Part shown: piece by piece, positions 52,462 through 63,279 of the stretch | Layout of the letters: each line of letters starts with the position of its first letter | Numbering within the stretch: position 1 is the stretch's first letter | Assembly (NCBI RefSeq): GCF_001642475.1 | Contig: NW_019173962.1 | Coordinates: 186,001-250,000 of the forward strand | Reading direction: 5' to 3' | Length of the DNA: 64,000 nucleotides | From: Fonsecaea monophora | Lineage: Eukaryota > Ascomycota > Eurotiomycetes > Chaetothyriales > Herpotrichiellaceae | Notes under the pieces: model-generated | What the model saw: only the letters and a program-made list of their open reading frames with translations | Told to the model about the DNA's origin: nothing | Databases searched by the model: none | Made by a program: the position numbers and the translations under genes

Positions 52462-53115
52462 GCTGACTTGAGATCAGCTCGGCCTGTTGATTTCGCTACA
52501 TTTCATTTCTTCTTTCCTCTTGCGCACATTTGTACACTGTTGCCGAAGGACGATCAAAAGTACATTGGATATGGGTTGTGCAATAGTGCCGGACTTTCCC
52601 AAGGTTTCCAAAAGAAATTGAAAAAATGTACCGCCGAGGACTTGAAAATCCGCTAATAGAGATAGAGGGAGGAGATTCTTTCTTTGTACCGAGTATGGTC
52701 AGCCCTCGCCTTCTTCGTCGAGACGGCTCTCTAACTCGACCGACTATACATTCATCACATCGCTTATTCAGCGTTTGAGGGAGGGAGGGAGGGAGAGAGG
52801 AATCAGATGAGGGAGTCGGAATTGAGAATAATAAATGAAAACTTTTCGATAAATTCCAAATACCGTCCGTCTGTCCGTGCATGTTCTACGGGAGAATACA
52901 GCTCGACAGCGCGGGCTAACGAGTTAATTACTTGGGGTGTAGACAGGCAGACAAGTAGAGCAAAGGTTCCCTCAAGCCCCTGTACGGCACCGTAGTTATT
53001 GGCAGTGATCCCCCGTACAAAAACTGCGCCCTTTGGATAGTCTTTTTTTATTTTTTGAAACCAACTCGGGACTTTGTATGAGTCAAGGGATTAAAACTGG
53101 CCTGTCCAACGAAAA
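52462..53115. other. Intergenic region between ARO1 and LYS1
   Basis: 654 bp holding the ARO1 3' flank and LYS1 promoter. A (GGGA)n purine run lies near 52778-52795. No gene is recognised. Confidence 0.45.
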
Positions 53116-54965
53116 ATGAAGCCAACTACGTTGCATCTACGGTCAGAACGTAAAGTCTACCTACCTGTCTAACCACGCGCATTCGCTGATGTTCTTCTAG
53201 TTGGAAAGCAGCGCGAGCGCAGGTTAGTCTAGTCTCTTCCGAGTCACGTCTGCCGCGGGGGGGGCCTTCAGAACACAGATCTAGGACTGTCTGTCCAAGT
53301 CGCATGGCCACCTGGCATAGCAACTCAAGACGTTGCGCCTCAGCACGATTCAACCCTCCGAGAGTCATGGAGCAATTGCTGACACTGGCGATAGAGCCGC
53401 GCTGACTCCGACTACCACAAAAGCCCTCATCGATGCAGGATACCAGGTCAATGTTGAGCGGAGCCCTCAAAGAATCTTCGATGACGAGGAATACGAAAAG
53501 GTCGGAGCGACATTAGTACCAGAGAATACGTGGCGGGATGCGCCAAAGGACAACATCATCATTGGTCTCAAGGAGCTGCCAGTCGAGACATGTGAGTTTT
53601 TTATGGACAGAAAGATTCTTGTCGCATTGGCAGCTGACGTCGCCAAAAGTCCCCCTCGAGCATGTACACGTCCAATTCGCCCACTGTTATAAGCAACAGG
53701 CGGGATGGGAAAAGGTTCTCGCCAGATTTGTCCGAGGAAATGGTGTGCTCCTGGACCTCGAATTCTTGACCGACTCGAACGGAAGGAGAGTAGCAGTATG
53801 TAACATGTCCCTCTGTCAGTGATTCTGCCTGGAATGTCAAGTCTGAAATCGAATAGGCATTTGGCTATCACGCTGGGTTTGCTGGGTACGTCTCCTTCAT
53901 ATCGTCCTTCTCCCCCCCCCCCCCCCTTCCCTTGTCTCAAGGTGCAATACTGCCTGGGTGGCACTCCACTTTGGACAGTGTTTCGATGACCCCTTCTACT
54001 TCTTCAGAGAGTAATTGCTAATCGTTTGGATTGAACAGTGCTGCTTTAGCAGTCATAAACTGGTAAACCCCCCCCCCCCCCCTATGGACTCCCAAACTTG
54101 CTTTTTGGGACTTTACTGTGGGTGCCGAGAAGACTTATCTCAGTTATATTGCAACAACGACAAAACAACTTCCCCCGGCACCCCCAAAGCTTTTGCTTAA
54201 AATAGCCAGGTCTGACCCAAAGAGCATTGCAGGGCATGGCAAATCAACCATCCAGACCAGCCACTTCCATCTGTGTCATCATATCCCAACGTCGACGCCT
54301 TGATTACCGACGTCAAGAAGGCTCTCGCACAAGGAGCTGAGAAGACGGGCAAAGCACCAAGAGTGCTTATCATTGGAGCTTTAGGGCGCTGTGGCAGTGG
54401 TGCAGTTGACCTGTGCTCGAGAGCTGGTATCCCAACCGAGAACGTCCTTCGGTGGGATATGGCAGAGACAGGTAATAAAATCACAGTCCAGAGTTTTACA
54501 CTGAAAAGTGAAAAAAACAACTAACAGACGCAAACAGCCAAGGGCGGCCCCTTTCCAGAGATCGTCGAGAGCGACATCTTCATCAACTGCATTTACCTCA
54601 ACACGAAGATCCCCAACTTTGTCGACATGCAATCGCTCGACACACCGAGCCGCAAGCTGTCCGTCGTCTGTGACGTTTCCGCCGACACGACAAACCCAAA
54701 CAACCCGATCCCCATCTACACGGTCGCAACCACATTCGACAAACCCACCGTTCCTGTCGAGGTCAAGGGCGAGCCGGCGCTCAGCGTCATCAGCATTGAT
54801 CACTTGCCGAGTTTGTTGCCCCGAGAGGCAAGCGAGGCCTTCAGCAACGATCTGTTGCCCCATTTACTGGAGCTCAAGAATTGGAGGAGTAATCCTGTGT
54901 GGGCCGGCGCGGAGAAACTGATGCGAGAAAAGGCTGCCACTTTACCACAGAGCGAGTTAGTATAA
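53116..54965 (+). CDS. LYS1: Saccharopine dehydrogenase (NAD+, L-lysine-forming)
   Basis: Eight exons: 53116-53149, 53201-53222, 53395-53591, 53650-53795, 53857-53885, 54039-54062, 54233-54471, 54538-54965. They total 372 residues and every phase agrees. The start MKPTTLHLRSE and the exon-2/3 join RERRAALTP match the family N-terminus. Catalytic residues are K78 (GLKELP) and H96 (AHCYK), the positions of K77/H96 in yeast. AFGYHAGFAG and AVINWAW follow, and VLIIGALGRCGSGAVDLC is the NAD-binding turn. The enzyme performs the last step of the alpha-aminoadipate lysine pathway. Family length is about 370. The C-terminus SELV is not a peroxisomal PTS1. Exons 2 (22 nt), 5 (29 nt) and 6 (24 nt) are very small. 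Confidence 0.94.
53912..53926. repeat. Poly-C tract (C15) in LYS1 intron 5
   Basis: Fifteen C residues 26 bp after the donor of intron 5. Confidence 0.85.
54068..54082. repeat. Poly-C tract (C15) in LYS1 intron 6
   Basis: Fifteen C residues starting five bases after the donor GTAAA of intron 6. Same length as the tract in intron 5. Confidence 0.85.
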
Positions 54966-55617
54966 AATTTTTGAAAGAGATGAGGGTTTCTCGCTGGCGG
55001 ATTCTCGTCGATAAAATGTGAAAAAGTTTGCCGATTTCGATCGCTTGGTGCGTATGTATCGAGTATTGAGTAAAGGGAAAGAGGGAATTCCTTTCATCGA
55101 ATGCCCATTGGACGCGCTTACCCTGCAGGGTCCTTGTCCACTTCGTTTGTTTGATGTTTGATACAACACCACACCATCCAGCCATCCATGAATTGCTCAG
55201 CAGGAGACAACTCGCTCGCGGTGCTTGAGATTGGCAATTGGTAAAAGCAAAGCAGCGAGCGAGCGAGCGAGCGAAAACGGCCCAGTCAAAGTTTGGCTTC
55301 GGCTCGAGCTCTCTACCGACCGCGTTGCCACGTCGTGCTGCGTGCATTGAAAGAAGGAACATGCGAATCTAGGTAGTCGCCAGGCCAGGCTTTTCTTGCG
55401 TTGAGCAGAAATGGAAGGCTGCTTTTATGAAGGTCGATTTGTCAGGGCCTGGCTTCTCCTTCAACCCAAAAGATCGTCCTCAGGCCCAAAGATAAAAAAT
55501 TAGAGGAGTGGGTGGTCGAGAATCCGATGGCGAACTGTGCCTATTATTTCCAAGGCTGAAAAAGAAATAAAATCATACGGTACATTTATCTCTACCGCCC
55601 ACAAAACACTTTTTATT
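54966..55617. other. Convergent intergenic region
   Basis: 652 bp between LYS1 and NAF1 3' ends, containing (GCGA)5 at 55255-55274. No gene is supported. Confidence 0.45.
55255..55274. repeat. (GCGA)5 repeat
   Basis: Five exact tetranucleotide units between convergent genes. Confidence 0.9.
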
Positions 55618-57864
55618 CTACTGTCCCTGACCCTGTCCCTGTGCCCGCCGCTGTTCTTCCACTTGTCTCTGCAGCGCCGCTGCGATCGCCGGGTTACTGG
55701 CCCAGGCTCCGGAGAGGTAATTCTGCGGTCCGCCCTGGTACTGGCCCAGGTGCTGCTGTTGCTGTTGCTGTAACTGCTGCTGCTGGTGAGGGGCGAAATT
55801 GCCACCAGGGAACAAGGGCGGTGGAGGCATGCCTGGCGGGGCGACGAATGGTGCAAAGTTGGCCGGGGGTTGAAAGCTCTGGCCAAAGTTGAACGAGACA
55901 TTCGGGAGAGGGGTGATGGGTGAAGGCGTCATTGGTGGGTATGTTATGTTTTGCGGTGTTATGGAAGGCGTCGTCGGGACGTTGAGACTAGGCAAGGGTG
56001 CGGTGGACGATGGGTTGTACCCATTTTGATGGTTGCTGCGGGATGCATTATACTGACCGAACGGAGGCTCTCGAGGCTGCTGAGGCTGGTGCTGATTGAA
56101 ACCTCCCCGTCCACGTTGCGGCCGGAATGTTCCTCGACCCCCTCGCCCGTGACTGTAGCCTCTCCCTCGCCCACCCGACTCCCCTCCTCTGAAATGCGAA
56201 GTTTGGGGAGGCGGTGGAAGTGGATGCGTCATACCGCGATCCCGGAACGCCTCTTGAGGCTGCTCCCCTTTGGCGACCATCTCTGCGAGATCAGGCGGTC
56301 TTTGCAATGGCGTATAACCGTCGTCGCCGGCATCTGGCACCGGGGCATCGTCATAGTTCATTTCCAGGGAGCCATTGCCGTAGGCGGAGCCATCACCGGG
56401 GTTGCGCTGACGATGATCAGCATGATGACCTCCTCGGCCCCCGCCACGATGCGACCCTCTAGAAAACTTCGAGTTGCCACGGCCCCTGCCTGGCTCCAGC
56501 GACCTCCCCTGCCTCTTGGCCTTCATCTGGCGCTTGTGCTCGGCCTCAGCCTCGTCATCTGAGAACTCCATCTCGTCCTCACCAACTTCCTCGTCGTGGA
56601 AATTCGACGCGTCACTTCCCTTGACACCCTTCAGGGGTTGGGTGAAGACAAACGTGGAATGTTGAGGGACGTAGAAGACTGTGGTGCCAGTTTCGGAAAC
56701 CCCGGCGCTTTTGATATCGTCATCGTTGGTGAACCGAATCGTGTATCTGGGTTCCTCGACTCGTCCAATCAAGTCGGCAACCACTCCAATCACCGATCGG
56801 TCCTTGAGACAAATCAAGGATCCAGGTTCCAAGACTTGATATTCTCCCGACGTCTGGGCCTTCACAACGACCGTACTCTCGACCACGAATTCAACGTTGC
56901 CCAGTTCTTCAATCTTCATATCTTCTGTGACAGTAATGTTCGGTTTGGGTATGACTTCTTCCACACGTTCATTTGCCGTCCGGAGTGGACCTCCCTCTTT
57001 TCTGTCTCGGGGTCCTCCTCCTTCGTCATCCGAACCTGCATCACCTTGCATGAGTATTCTTGCCGTCTCCTCGGGGTCCAGCATGGCGTAGTCGCCGTCA
57101 GCATCCTCGTCGCTGTCTTCCTCCGACGACGTATCCTCAGAGGTGTCGGAGTCGGAGTCTGAAGAGGACTCGTAGGGGGATGAATCGATTTCCCACTCGG
57201 CACCCTCCGCACCTGGTTGGGGTTCATCGGCGCCGTCAGGGAAGGTTGAATCTATTGAGTTGAGACCGACGACGGTCGGTGTATCCGTAGCATTGCCCAC
57301 AGTGGGTATCGAGACATTGGCGTCTGGTTCAACGTGCATAACGCCGCCTTGCTGCGCATCGTGTTTTTCTGTCACGTCCATTGTCTCAACGTCACCCGCG
57401 CCAGTAGCATCCTGTGCAGGCTCCTGAGTTGTAGTGGCTGGGTCCGTCGTATTTGCCTGCGGAACATGTCCTCCATCTTCAAACTTGTTATGTTCTCCGT
57501 CGATCAGCATAGGCTGGGTTTCACTGGCTTCTCCAGCAGGGTCCGAGGAAGGTCTTGCGGTGGCTGCGGCCTCCGCCTCGACTTGCAGCATCAATGCATC
57601 TAGAAGAGAATTCGAGCCGGAATGTTGGGTGGTATGCTCTTCGCTCTTGTCCAAATGGCCGGATGTTATCTCTGGATCGGTCTGTAACTCCGCCGCTGAC
57701 TCTGCCATGGGAACGCTCTGCTCGGCAGCGGGCTGCTCGTTGACGGTACCATTTTGCTCCGTTGGGGCTGCCGACTGGGGAGGATCGAGGTTACTTCTGG
57801 TTTCTTCTGGAGAGCCTGTCCTCTGACGCTTAGCAGGAGATGTTGGGAAGTCTTCGGCGTCCAT
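55618..57864 (-). CDS. NAF1: H/ACA RNP assembly factor NAF1
   Basis: A 748-residue single-exon protein. Residues 1-300 are acidic and low-complexity, with a Ser/Asp/Glu run at about 229-258. The Gar1/Naf1 core is at about 305-420: IEELGNVEFVVESTVVVKAQ, EPGSLICLKDRSVIGVVADL, IGRVEEPRYTIRF and TTVFYVPQHSTFVF. An acidic patch GEDEMEFSDDEAEAEHKR follows, then RGG-rich segments (about 455-475 and 560-600) and a Pro/Gln-rich tail with a Gln run. NAF1 escorts Cbf5 and H/ACA RNAs in the nucleus before Gar1 replaces it in mature particles. Length is larger than yeast Naf1 (about 490), mostly from disordered tails. It is divergent from ferroportin. Confidence 0.92.
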   Translation of the reverse strand: MDAEDFPTSPAKRQRTGSPEETRSNLDPPQSAAPTEQNGTVNEQPAAEQSVPMAESAAELQTDPEITSGHLDKSEEHTTQHSGSNSLLDALMLQVEAEAAATARPSSDPAGEASETQPMLIDGEHNKFEDGGHVPQANTTDPATTTQEPAQDATGAGDVETMDVTEKHDAQQGGVMHVEPDANVSIPTVGNATDTPTVVGLNSIDSTFPDGADEPQPGAEGAEWEIDSSPYESSSDSDSDTSEDTSSEEDSDEDADGDYAMLDPEETARILMQGDAGSDDEGGGPRDRKEGGPLRTANERVEEVIPKPNITVTEDMKIEELGNVEFVVESTVVVKAQTSGEYQVLEPGSLICLKDRSVIGVVADLIGRVEEPRYTIRFTNDDDIKSAGVSETGTTVFYVPQHSTFVFTQPLKGVKGSDASNFHDEEVGEDEMEFSDDEAEAEHKRQMKAKRQGRSLEPGRGRGNSKFSRGSHRGGGRGGHHADHRQRNPGDGSAYGNGSLEMNYDDAPVPDAGDDGYTPLQRPPDLAEMVAKGEQPQEAFRDRGMTHPLPPPPQTSHFRGGESGGRGRGYSHGRGGRGTFRPQRGRGGFNQHQPQQPREPPFGQYNASRSNHQNGYNPSSTAPLPSLNVPTTPSITPQNITYPPMTPSPITPLPNVSFNFGQSFQPPANFAPFVAPPGMPPPPLFPGGNFAPHQQQQLQQQQQQHLGQYQGGPQNYLSGAWASNPAIAAALQRQVEEQRRAQGQGQGQ

Positions 57865-58206
57865 GCTTCAGTGATAGACTGGGAATGGGCCGTAAACTGT
57901 TGTTTGGTATTTATGGAAGGACGATTAATCGCGTCCTAAAAAAAAGTTTCTGTAAATGCGGAGAAATCCAAGAGGGAAAATTAGCTGCGGCTAATGGCCA
58001 CTCGGAACAGTTCCTCGCCGACTTGTCCCGTTTCACTCCCGCTCAATCCTCTTCAATACTTATGGTTGCGGCGAGTTGATAAAAGATGGTCTTCCTTCCT
58101 TCCTGGTCATGAGCTCGACAAAACCTGTCAATCCTGTGCGCATCATTCAAGCATCAACGTGAAGTGTCGCCTTTCTCGTACTCTGCCGCTGAGACTGCTC
58201 TAGTCA
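57865..58206. promoter_or_regulatory. Divergent promoter of NAF1 and ferroportin
   Basis: 342 bp between the two start codons, with an A8 run at 57938-57945. No GATA-type iron-regulator pair (HGATAR) of clear consensus was found, apart from single GATA occurrences. Confidence 0.4.
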
Positions 58207-59802
58207 ATGGCCGACGAAGCGCGATTCCGATCAGATGACATCGCTCTATCAAGACTTTCTTCACAGGACCCTCTTTCCGACAGAGGTCTTGACACCGGTA
58301 GCCCTCTGTCATCTTGCTCTCTCCCAGAAGATGATGTACCCTTCCTGACAGAGGAACTTGTAACGGAAAACTCAGCAAACGATGAGTTGTCCCCTGGACT
58401 TGCTCGACGGCTCTATATTTCCCACTTCCTTTCAACATGGAATTTCCGTGGATTCGAGTTCGGCGCTGTTTTGTTCCTAGCCAACATCTTTCCAAACACA
58501 CTGCTGCCTTTGTCTATCTACGCTCTAGTCCGGTCTCTAGCCGCGATTGCCTTTGCGCCATTAGTCGGACGGTACATCGATACAGGCTCACGTCTCCAGG
58601 TTGTTCGCAATTCGATCGTCTACCAGCGAGGAGCCGTCGTTCTTTCATGCGGCGTCTTTTATATCATGCTCTGGCAAAGGCCACACCTCAAAACGGTCAA
58701 TCTTTACATACTTCTCGCTTTGGGTACTATCCTGGCTTGTGTTGAAAAGCTCTGTGCAATCATGAACACCGTGTCTGTCGAAAGAGATTGGGTCGTGGTC
58801 ATTGCTGGTGAAAACGAGGCGATTCTCCGAACGCTCAATTCTCAGATGCGTCGCATCGACCTTTTCTGTAAACTCTGCAGCCCTCTGCTCATCGCATCAT
58901 TGGAAAGTTATGATACAAAAGTCGCCATTGTCGTAATGGGCAGTGTCAACGCCGTCTCTACCATTGCAGAATATTCCTTCATTGAAAGGGTATATGCGGC
59001 GGTCCCGAAACTTGTGCGCGGCTGTACGCCTCCCGTCAGAAACCATGGGAGCGGTGATGACCTGGAACAAGAATCGGCGTCCGTTCCACATGATGTTGTC
59101 AGACTGTCATTGTGGCGAGATTTGAACATCTACACATCTCAGGGAGCCTTCCTGCCCTCCGTCTCACTGTCCATCCTGTACCTAACGGTCTTGTCCTTTT
59201 CTGGACAAATGGTTACCTATCTTCTGGCCAGCGGGTATACCTCGACCATGATTGCGGTGCTGCGTTTGATATCAACTGGGTGTGAGATGTCGGCCACTTG
59301 GATGGCACCGTCCGTCATGGGTTTGATTGGGCCCATCAGATCCGGCCTTTGGTTCCTTAACTTTCAGATGGTCTGTCTAGCCATCGCCCTCAGTTTCTTC
59401 TGGATGGCAGGGTCGCCAGTATGGGCAGCTTCTGGACTGATCGTCGGCACGATCCTTAGCCGCGTTGGTCTTTGGGGATTTGAGCTATCGGCACAAGTCA
59501 TTATTCAAGAGCAAGTCGAACCAGAATTCCGTGGGTCTTTCTCGACAACCGAATCCTCGATTCAAAATATCTTTGAGCTCTGCGCATATGCCTCGACCAT
59601 TGTATTTTCCCAGCCGACCAGCTTCAAATGGCCTGCCACTATATCCGTTGCAGCCGTTTACATAGCCGGAGCCCTTTACGCTAGTTTTGTTAGACGCAGA
59701 CGCGGTCATTTGGTCCACGTTTCAAGATGCTTGGAAGGCAGAAAACATTCGACCCTGGAATCAGGAAGGATCTATCGACGTTGCAGGTCAGATATCGGAT
59801 AG
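58207..59802 (+). CDS. Ferroportin (SLC40) family metal exporter
   Basis: A 531-residue single-exon protein with a hydrophilic N-tail of about 65 residues and roughly 10-12 hydrophobic spans. Ferroportin signatures are LYISHFLSTWNFRGFEFGAV (69-88), PLSIYALVRSLAAIAFAPLV with GRYIDTGSRLQVVR, and ERDWVVVIAGEN (192-203) followed by LNSQMRRIDLFCKLCSPLL (210-228), which is the best conserved block of the family. The C-terminal half has the ELSAQVIIQEQVEPEFRG motif. Animal ferroportin exports Fe2+; fungal relatives are poorly studied and may act at the plasma or vacuolar membrane on iron, cobalt or nickel. The very C-terminus after FVRRRRGHL is Arg-rich. Confidence 0.9.
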   Translation: MADEARFRSDDIALSRLSSQDPLSDRGLDTGSPLSSCSLPEDDVPFLTEELVTENSANDELSPGLARRLYISHFLSTWNFRGFEFGAVLFLANIFPNTLLPLSIYALVRSLAAIAFAPLVGRYIDTGSRLQVVRNSIVYQRGAVVLSCGVFYIMLWQRPHLKTVNLYILLALGTILACVEKLCAIMNTVSVERDWVVVIAGENEAILRTLNSQMRRIDLFCKLCSPLLIASLESYDTKVAIVVMGSVNAVSTIAEYSFIERVYAAVPKLVRGCTPPVRNHGSGDDLEQESASVPHDVVRLSLWRDLNIYTSQGAFLPSVSLSILYLTVLSFSGQMVTYLLASGYTSTMIAVLRLISTGCEMSATWMAPSVMGLIGPIRSGLWFLNFQMVCLAIALSFFWMAGSPVWAASGLIVGTILSRVGLWGFELSAQVIIQEQVEPEFRGSFSTTESSIQNIFELCAYASTIVFSQPTSFKWPATISVAAVYIAGALYASFVRRRRGHLVHVSRCLEGRKHSTLESGRIYRRCRSDIG

Positions 59803-60562
59803 CCCAGGGGGTAAATCAGCAAGTCAGACAGGTATCTATCTATATCTCTTGTGGTTCATGTCCGCAATCGAGATTGCAGATCCAGACACATTTGCGCTGC
59901 GACCAGTCAAGTAAACCCCTTGGACCTTGCCGCGACTTCACAATAGTTGGTATATACCCATGCTTCCAGAACCTTAGGCCGGTATCCATATCTATGCGAT
60001 GCACGTAAGCCACTTCGAGGCACTACGGAGGCTCTAGATGGTGCCTCAGCTTCCCGCCGACCAACGCCCACATTCGGTACTTGTCGATTTGGATTATGCG
60101 GAGAGCATCTTAGGCATCATCAGCCCCACATGTTGCTGCCACAGCGTCCAGCTTGTCTCTGGTTGCCTTGAATCGACTCCGCCGACACGAGTGTTCCTTG
60201 GTCGAGAAACAACTGTCAGTCCCCTATGCAGAGGCACAGATGCTCTCGGGGCGCACGGAGAATCGAATGACGCACTTCATATTGTCAGGGTCCATGAGAG
60301 CACATAGTTAGCTTTGGGCCTCCTCGGCCTCCCAGATGTCAGACCGTGCAGCCCGCAAAGAGGAGTTGGTGCATCCAATGGCCGAGGTCTTCCACTTTCC
60401 GCAAACAAAGGACACGACCGTAATCCATTTGTATAAGAGATTCGAGGATCCCCGTTACCCCATCACCCAAACAACTTCATCAGGCCTCACTTGGTTTCGT
60501 TCTGTTCCTAATAACTGTGTCTATCCATTTGATCTGGGTTTCAAGCATCGGCTCGTTGCAAG
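59803..60562. other. Intergenic region
   Basis: 760 bp between ferroportin and the epoxide hydrolase. Short frames only; contains the epoxide hydrolase promoter. Confidence 0.4.
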
Positions 60563-62315
60563 ATGGCAGGCTACGACACGATCCCGCAAAATGCTGAGTT
60601 GAAGGTGGATAAATTCACCTTGTCGATCCCTGACCAGCAACTGTCAGAATTCAAAGACCTGTTGCGACTCTCAAAGCTAGCCCCACGCACATACGAGAAC
60701 TTGCACACCGATGACGGCGAGTTTGGTGTCAGTTATTATTGGATGAAGAAGGCGAAAGACTATTGGCTGAACCAATATGACTGGTAGGTCCTCATTCAGC
60801 GGAACGAGCCATGTACCACAACGACCAGAGACACTGAAGCCCTTGACCTAGGCGTGAGATTGAAAAGTACAACAACTCGTTTCCGAATTTCATCGCCCAC
60901 ATCAAGGACGACGACGGAGAGGATTTCCGTATCCACTTCGTAGGTCTCTTTTCCAAGAAGCAAAATGCCGTTCCGCTCCTCTATATGCACGGTTGGCCCG
61001 GTAGCCATCTCGAACACCTCGAAATTATGGACCTATACCGCAACAAATATTCACCAGAAGAGCTGCCTTACCATGTCATTGCTCCCTCGTTGCCAGGATG
61101 GACCCTCAGTTCCGGGCCTCCCTTGACTAAGAACTTCACTACCGAAGATATTGCTCGAATCATGAACAAATTGATGGTAGGTTTGGGGTTTGGGAGTGGC
61201 TATATATGTCAAGGCGGCGACATTGGTTCTTTCACGGCCAAGGTTATGGCAGGAACATATGATGAGTGCAAAGGTGAGCCAAACATATTCAGCCCACATC
61301 CCATCGATCTTGTTGATATATATCTAACTTGTGATCAATAGGTGTACATTGTGAGTGTGATGCTTGCGGCCCCTGTCAGTCCCCAGCTGATGACTTTCCA
61401 GACAACTTCGCCGTGTCTAGCGTGCCACCTGAGAACGTGGATGAAAGTCAAATCACCGAGTCCGAGAGGCATGCCATGGAGACACGAATGAAGGCATTCA
61501 ACACGACCGGAAATGCCTATGCGCGAGAACACGGCACTCGACCGGCGACGATTGGGTTTGTGCTGGCTTCCAGCCCCCTTGCCCAACTCGCATGGTAAGC
61601 AAATCCCAACATGATCTGGAAGTGGACATGATGTCGGCGGCCTAAGCATATGGTGGTCAAACCAACTAGATCCTGACATTTGACAGGATCGGCGAGAAAT
61701 TCATCGAATGGACCGACGAGACACCCCCTCTCAAGAAGATCCTCGACTCCGTCAGTTTGTACTGGTTCACCGAGTCATTCCCACGCTGCATCTACTGCTA
61801 CCGCGAGGTATGATTCTACCTGCCTGCCATCATGCCAGTGATCTCTCAGTTCTGACCGCTCTCGAAACAGTTCTCCCTCCCTGGTGGCCCGGGGCTCCCG
61901 CACGGAAACCCAAAATACAGAAACGACAAGCCGACCGCATACTCGTGGTTCCCGAAGGAGCTGGCGCCGGTGCCGAAGGCGTGGGTGCTCGCACAGGGCC
62001 ACAACCTCGTACTCTTCCGACAACACGAATCGGTGAGTTTGGCTTGTTTTTCCTCCAGATTTCCCCCAATACATATCCCACTGGCAACCTGTGTGTCACA
62101 TACATGAGATGAGAGACGTACAACAATCCGTCCGTTCTCCGCCTGCTCGTCAGTGTATATTTGTTTGTTTGCATGCATGCACGGCACACGGACTACTCAC
62201 TAAGTACCTTCTTGTTTCACAGGGCGGCCACTTCGCGGCAATGGAGAAGCCAAAGGAAATGCTCGAGGATATGGAGGAGTTTATCCAGAAGATCGGCTGG
62301 CCTGTGAAGAAGTGA
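60563..62315 (+). CDS. Epoxide hydrolase (alpha/beta fold, EHN N-terminal domain)
   Basis: Seven exons: 60563-60783, 60852-61273, 61342-61350, 61402-61594, 61687-61807, 61871-62032, 62223-62315. They sum to 406 residues with all phases consistent. The EHN region covers about 10-120 (VDKFTLSIPDQQLSEFKDLL, WLNQYDWREIEKY). The hydrolase core has the oxyanion motif HGWPGS, the nucleophile Asp in QGGDIGSF, lid Tyr residues in DSVSLYWFTESFPRC, and the His in ESGGHFAAMEKP. The family hydrates epoxides to diols, in detoxification or lipid/terpene metabolism. It has no signal peptide. Exon 3 is only nine bases and rejoins CKG-VH-YNFAV, matching the family pattern there. Confidence 0.92.
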
Positions 62316-62736
62316 CGGAAAGAGAAGTACCGTGCGGAGATGGTGGTAGGGTCAGTTACCGCGGAGCACTTTAGAAGTATCCCAAGTCTGTGCTTACGTT
62401 GATTTACTACCTCGTATACTGGGCCCTGGTAACATCATCTACCTCCGGGATATCGGGAACAGAAAAATCAATGTCCGGGTTTCACAGCCGCTGACTGACT
62501 GCCGAAGGGATAATGAATCAGGGTTTCTGCTAATGGGATGGCTGGCTGCAGGATGAACGAACCAAACCCAGAGATCAAATACTCGATACTGTAGTCTCTG
62601 GCAGCAAACAGAACCAGTGTGGGTGATACTCTAGAACGACACGACCTGCCCGTTATCCATGTTGTCTAAGCCAATAATCAGTAGTGCCGTAAAGGATCGA
62701 TCCTCGTCTCATGGGCACGGCCTGGCCCTGGCCGGC
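62316..62736. other. Convergent intergenic region
   Basis: 421 bp between the epoxide hydrolase stop and the stop of the minus-strand gene. Nothing recognised. Confidence 0.4.
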
Positions 62737-63279
62737 CTAACAAAACACGCACTGCTCGTCCCGACCAAGGGAGGCTTTGACATCGTCCCAAATCTCCGCG
62801 CACGGCGCGTCACACTCACTACCCATCCAGAGGAACCGGGCGAGCATGTCCTTGACAGACATCATCACCCGAGAGGCCTTCCCCCGGGGAACTTCCTCCT
62901 TTTTGCCGCTCTCGGCAACGGTAACGTATTGAACGAGGAACCCGACGAAACAGTCGTAGAGAAAGGTGCTCTTCACGGACCACACAGTCATGACCGCGGT
63001 CCAGAGGAGGAGAAGACGATAGATTTGATCGCGGTGCAGACACACGTCTGTTGTTGTGGCGTGTTGCAGACATCGCTTGACGCGCTCGGCGAACGAGACG
63101 GGGCCAAGTCCAGATCTGCGAGAAAGTCGAAGCCGGTGGCCAGATTGGGGCATCTCTAAGATGCGAGACTTCCGGGGTGGCTGGTGGGCTAGGAGCTGAT
63201 GACCGGCGAAGAGGGCATGAATAGCGAAAAGGAGGGTTTCCTCTGAAACATGATCCATGTGTGGACATAGAAGCTTCAT
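62737..63279 (-). CDS. 3' part of an unresolved hypothetical gene
   Basis: The frame ends with LGRDEQCVFC and stop. Its body looks coding: EETLLFAIHALFAGHQLLAH, FAERVKRCLQHATTTDVCL, RLLLLWTAVMTVWSVKSTFL and VKDMLARFLWMGSECD. One hydrophobic stretch at LLLLWTAVMTVW may be a buried helix. An ATG at 63279 is given as the left boundary, but the gene may instead begin further right: a TTTCAG acceptor at 63248-63243 would let the last exon start at 63242, and a GTGAGT donor lies at 63335-63330. A spliced join over these keeps the frame (reading ...LPLPLLQETLLF), but no clean first exon was found. I recognise no family. Confidence 0.5.
   Translation of the reverse strand: MKLLCPHMDHVSEETLLFAIHALFAGHQLLAHQPPRKSRILEMPQSGHRLRLSRRSGLGPVSFAERVKRCLQHATTTDVCLHRDQIYRLLLLWTAVMTVWSVKSTFLYDCFVGFLVQYVTVAESGKKEEVPRGKASRVMMSVKDMLARFLWMGSECDAPCAEIWDDVKASLGRDEQCVFC

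Noticed and set aside
57434..57826. 130-codon plus-strand frame within NAF1
   Set aside because: Antisense shadow of the acidic low-complexity region of NAF1.
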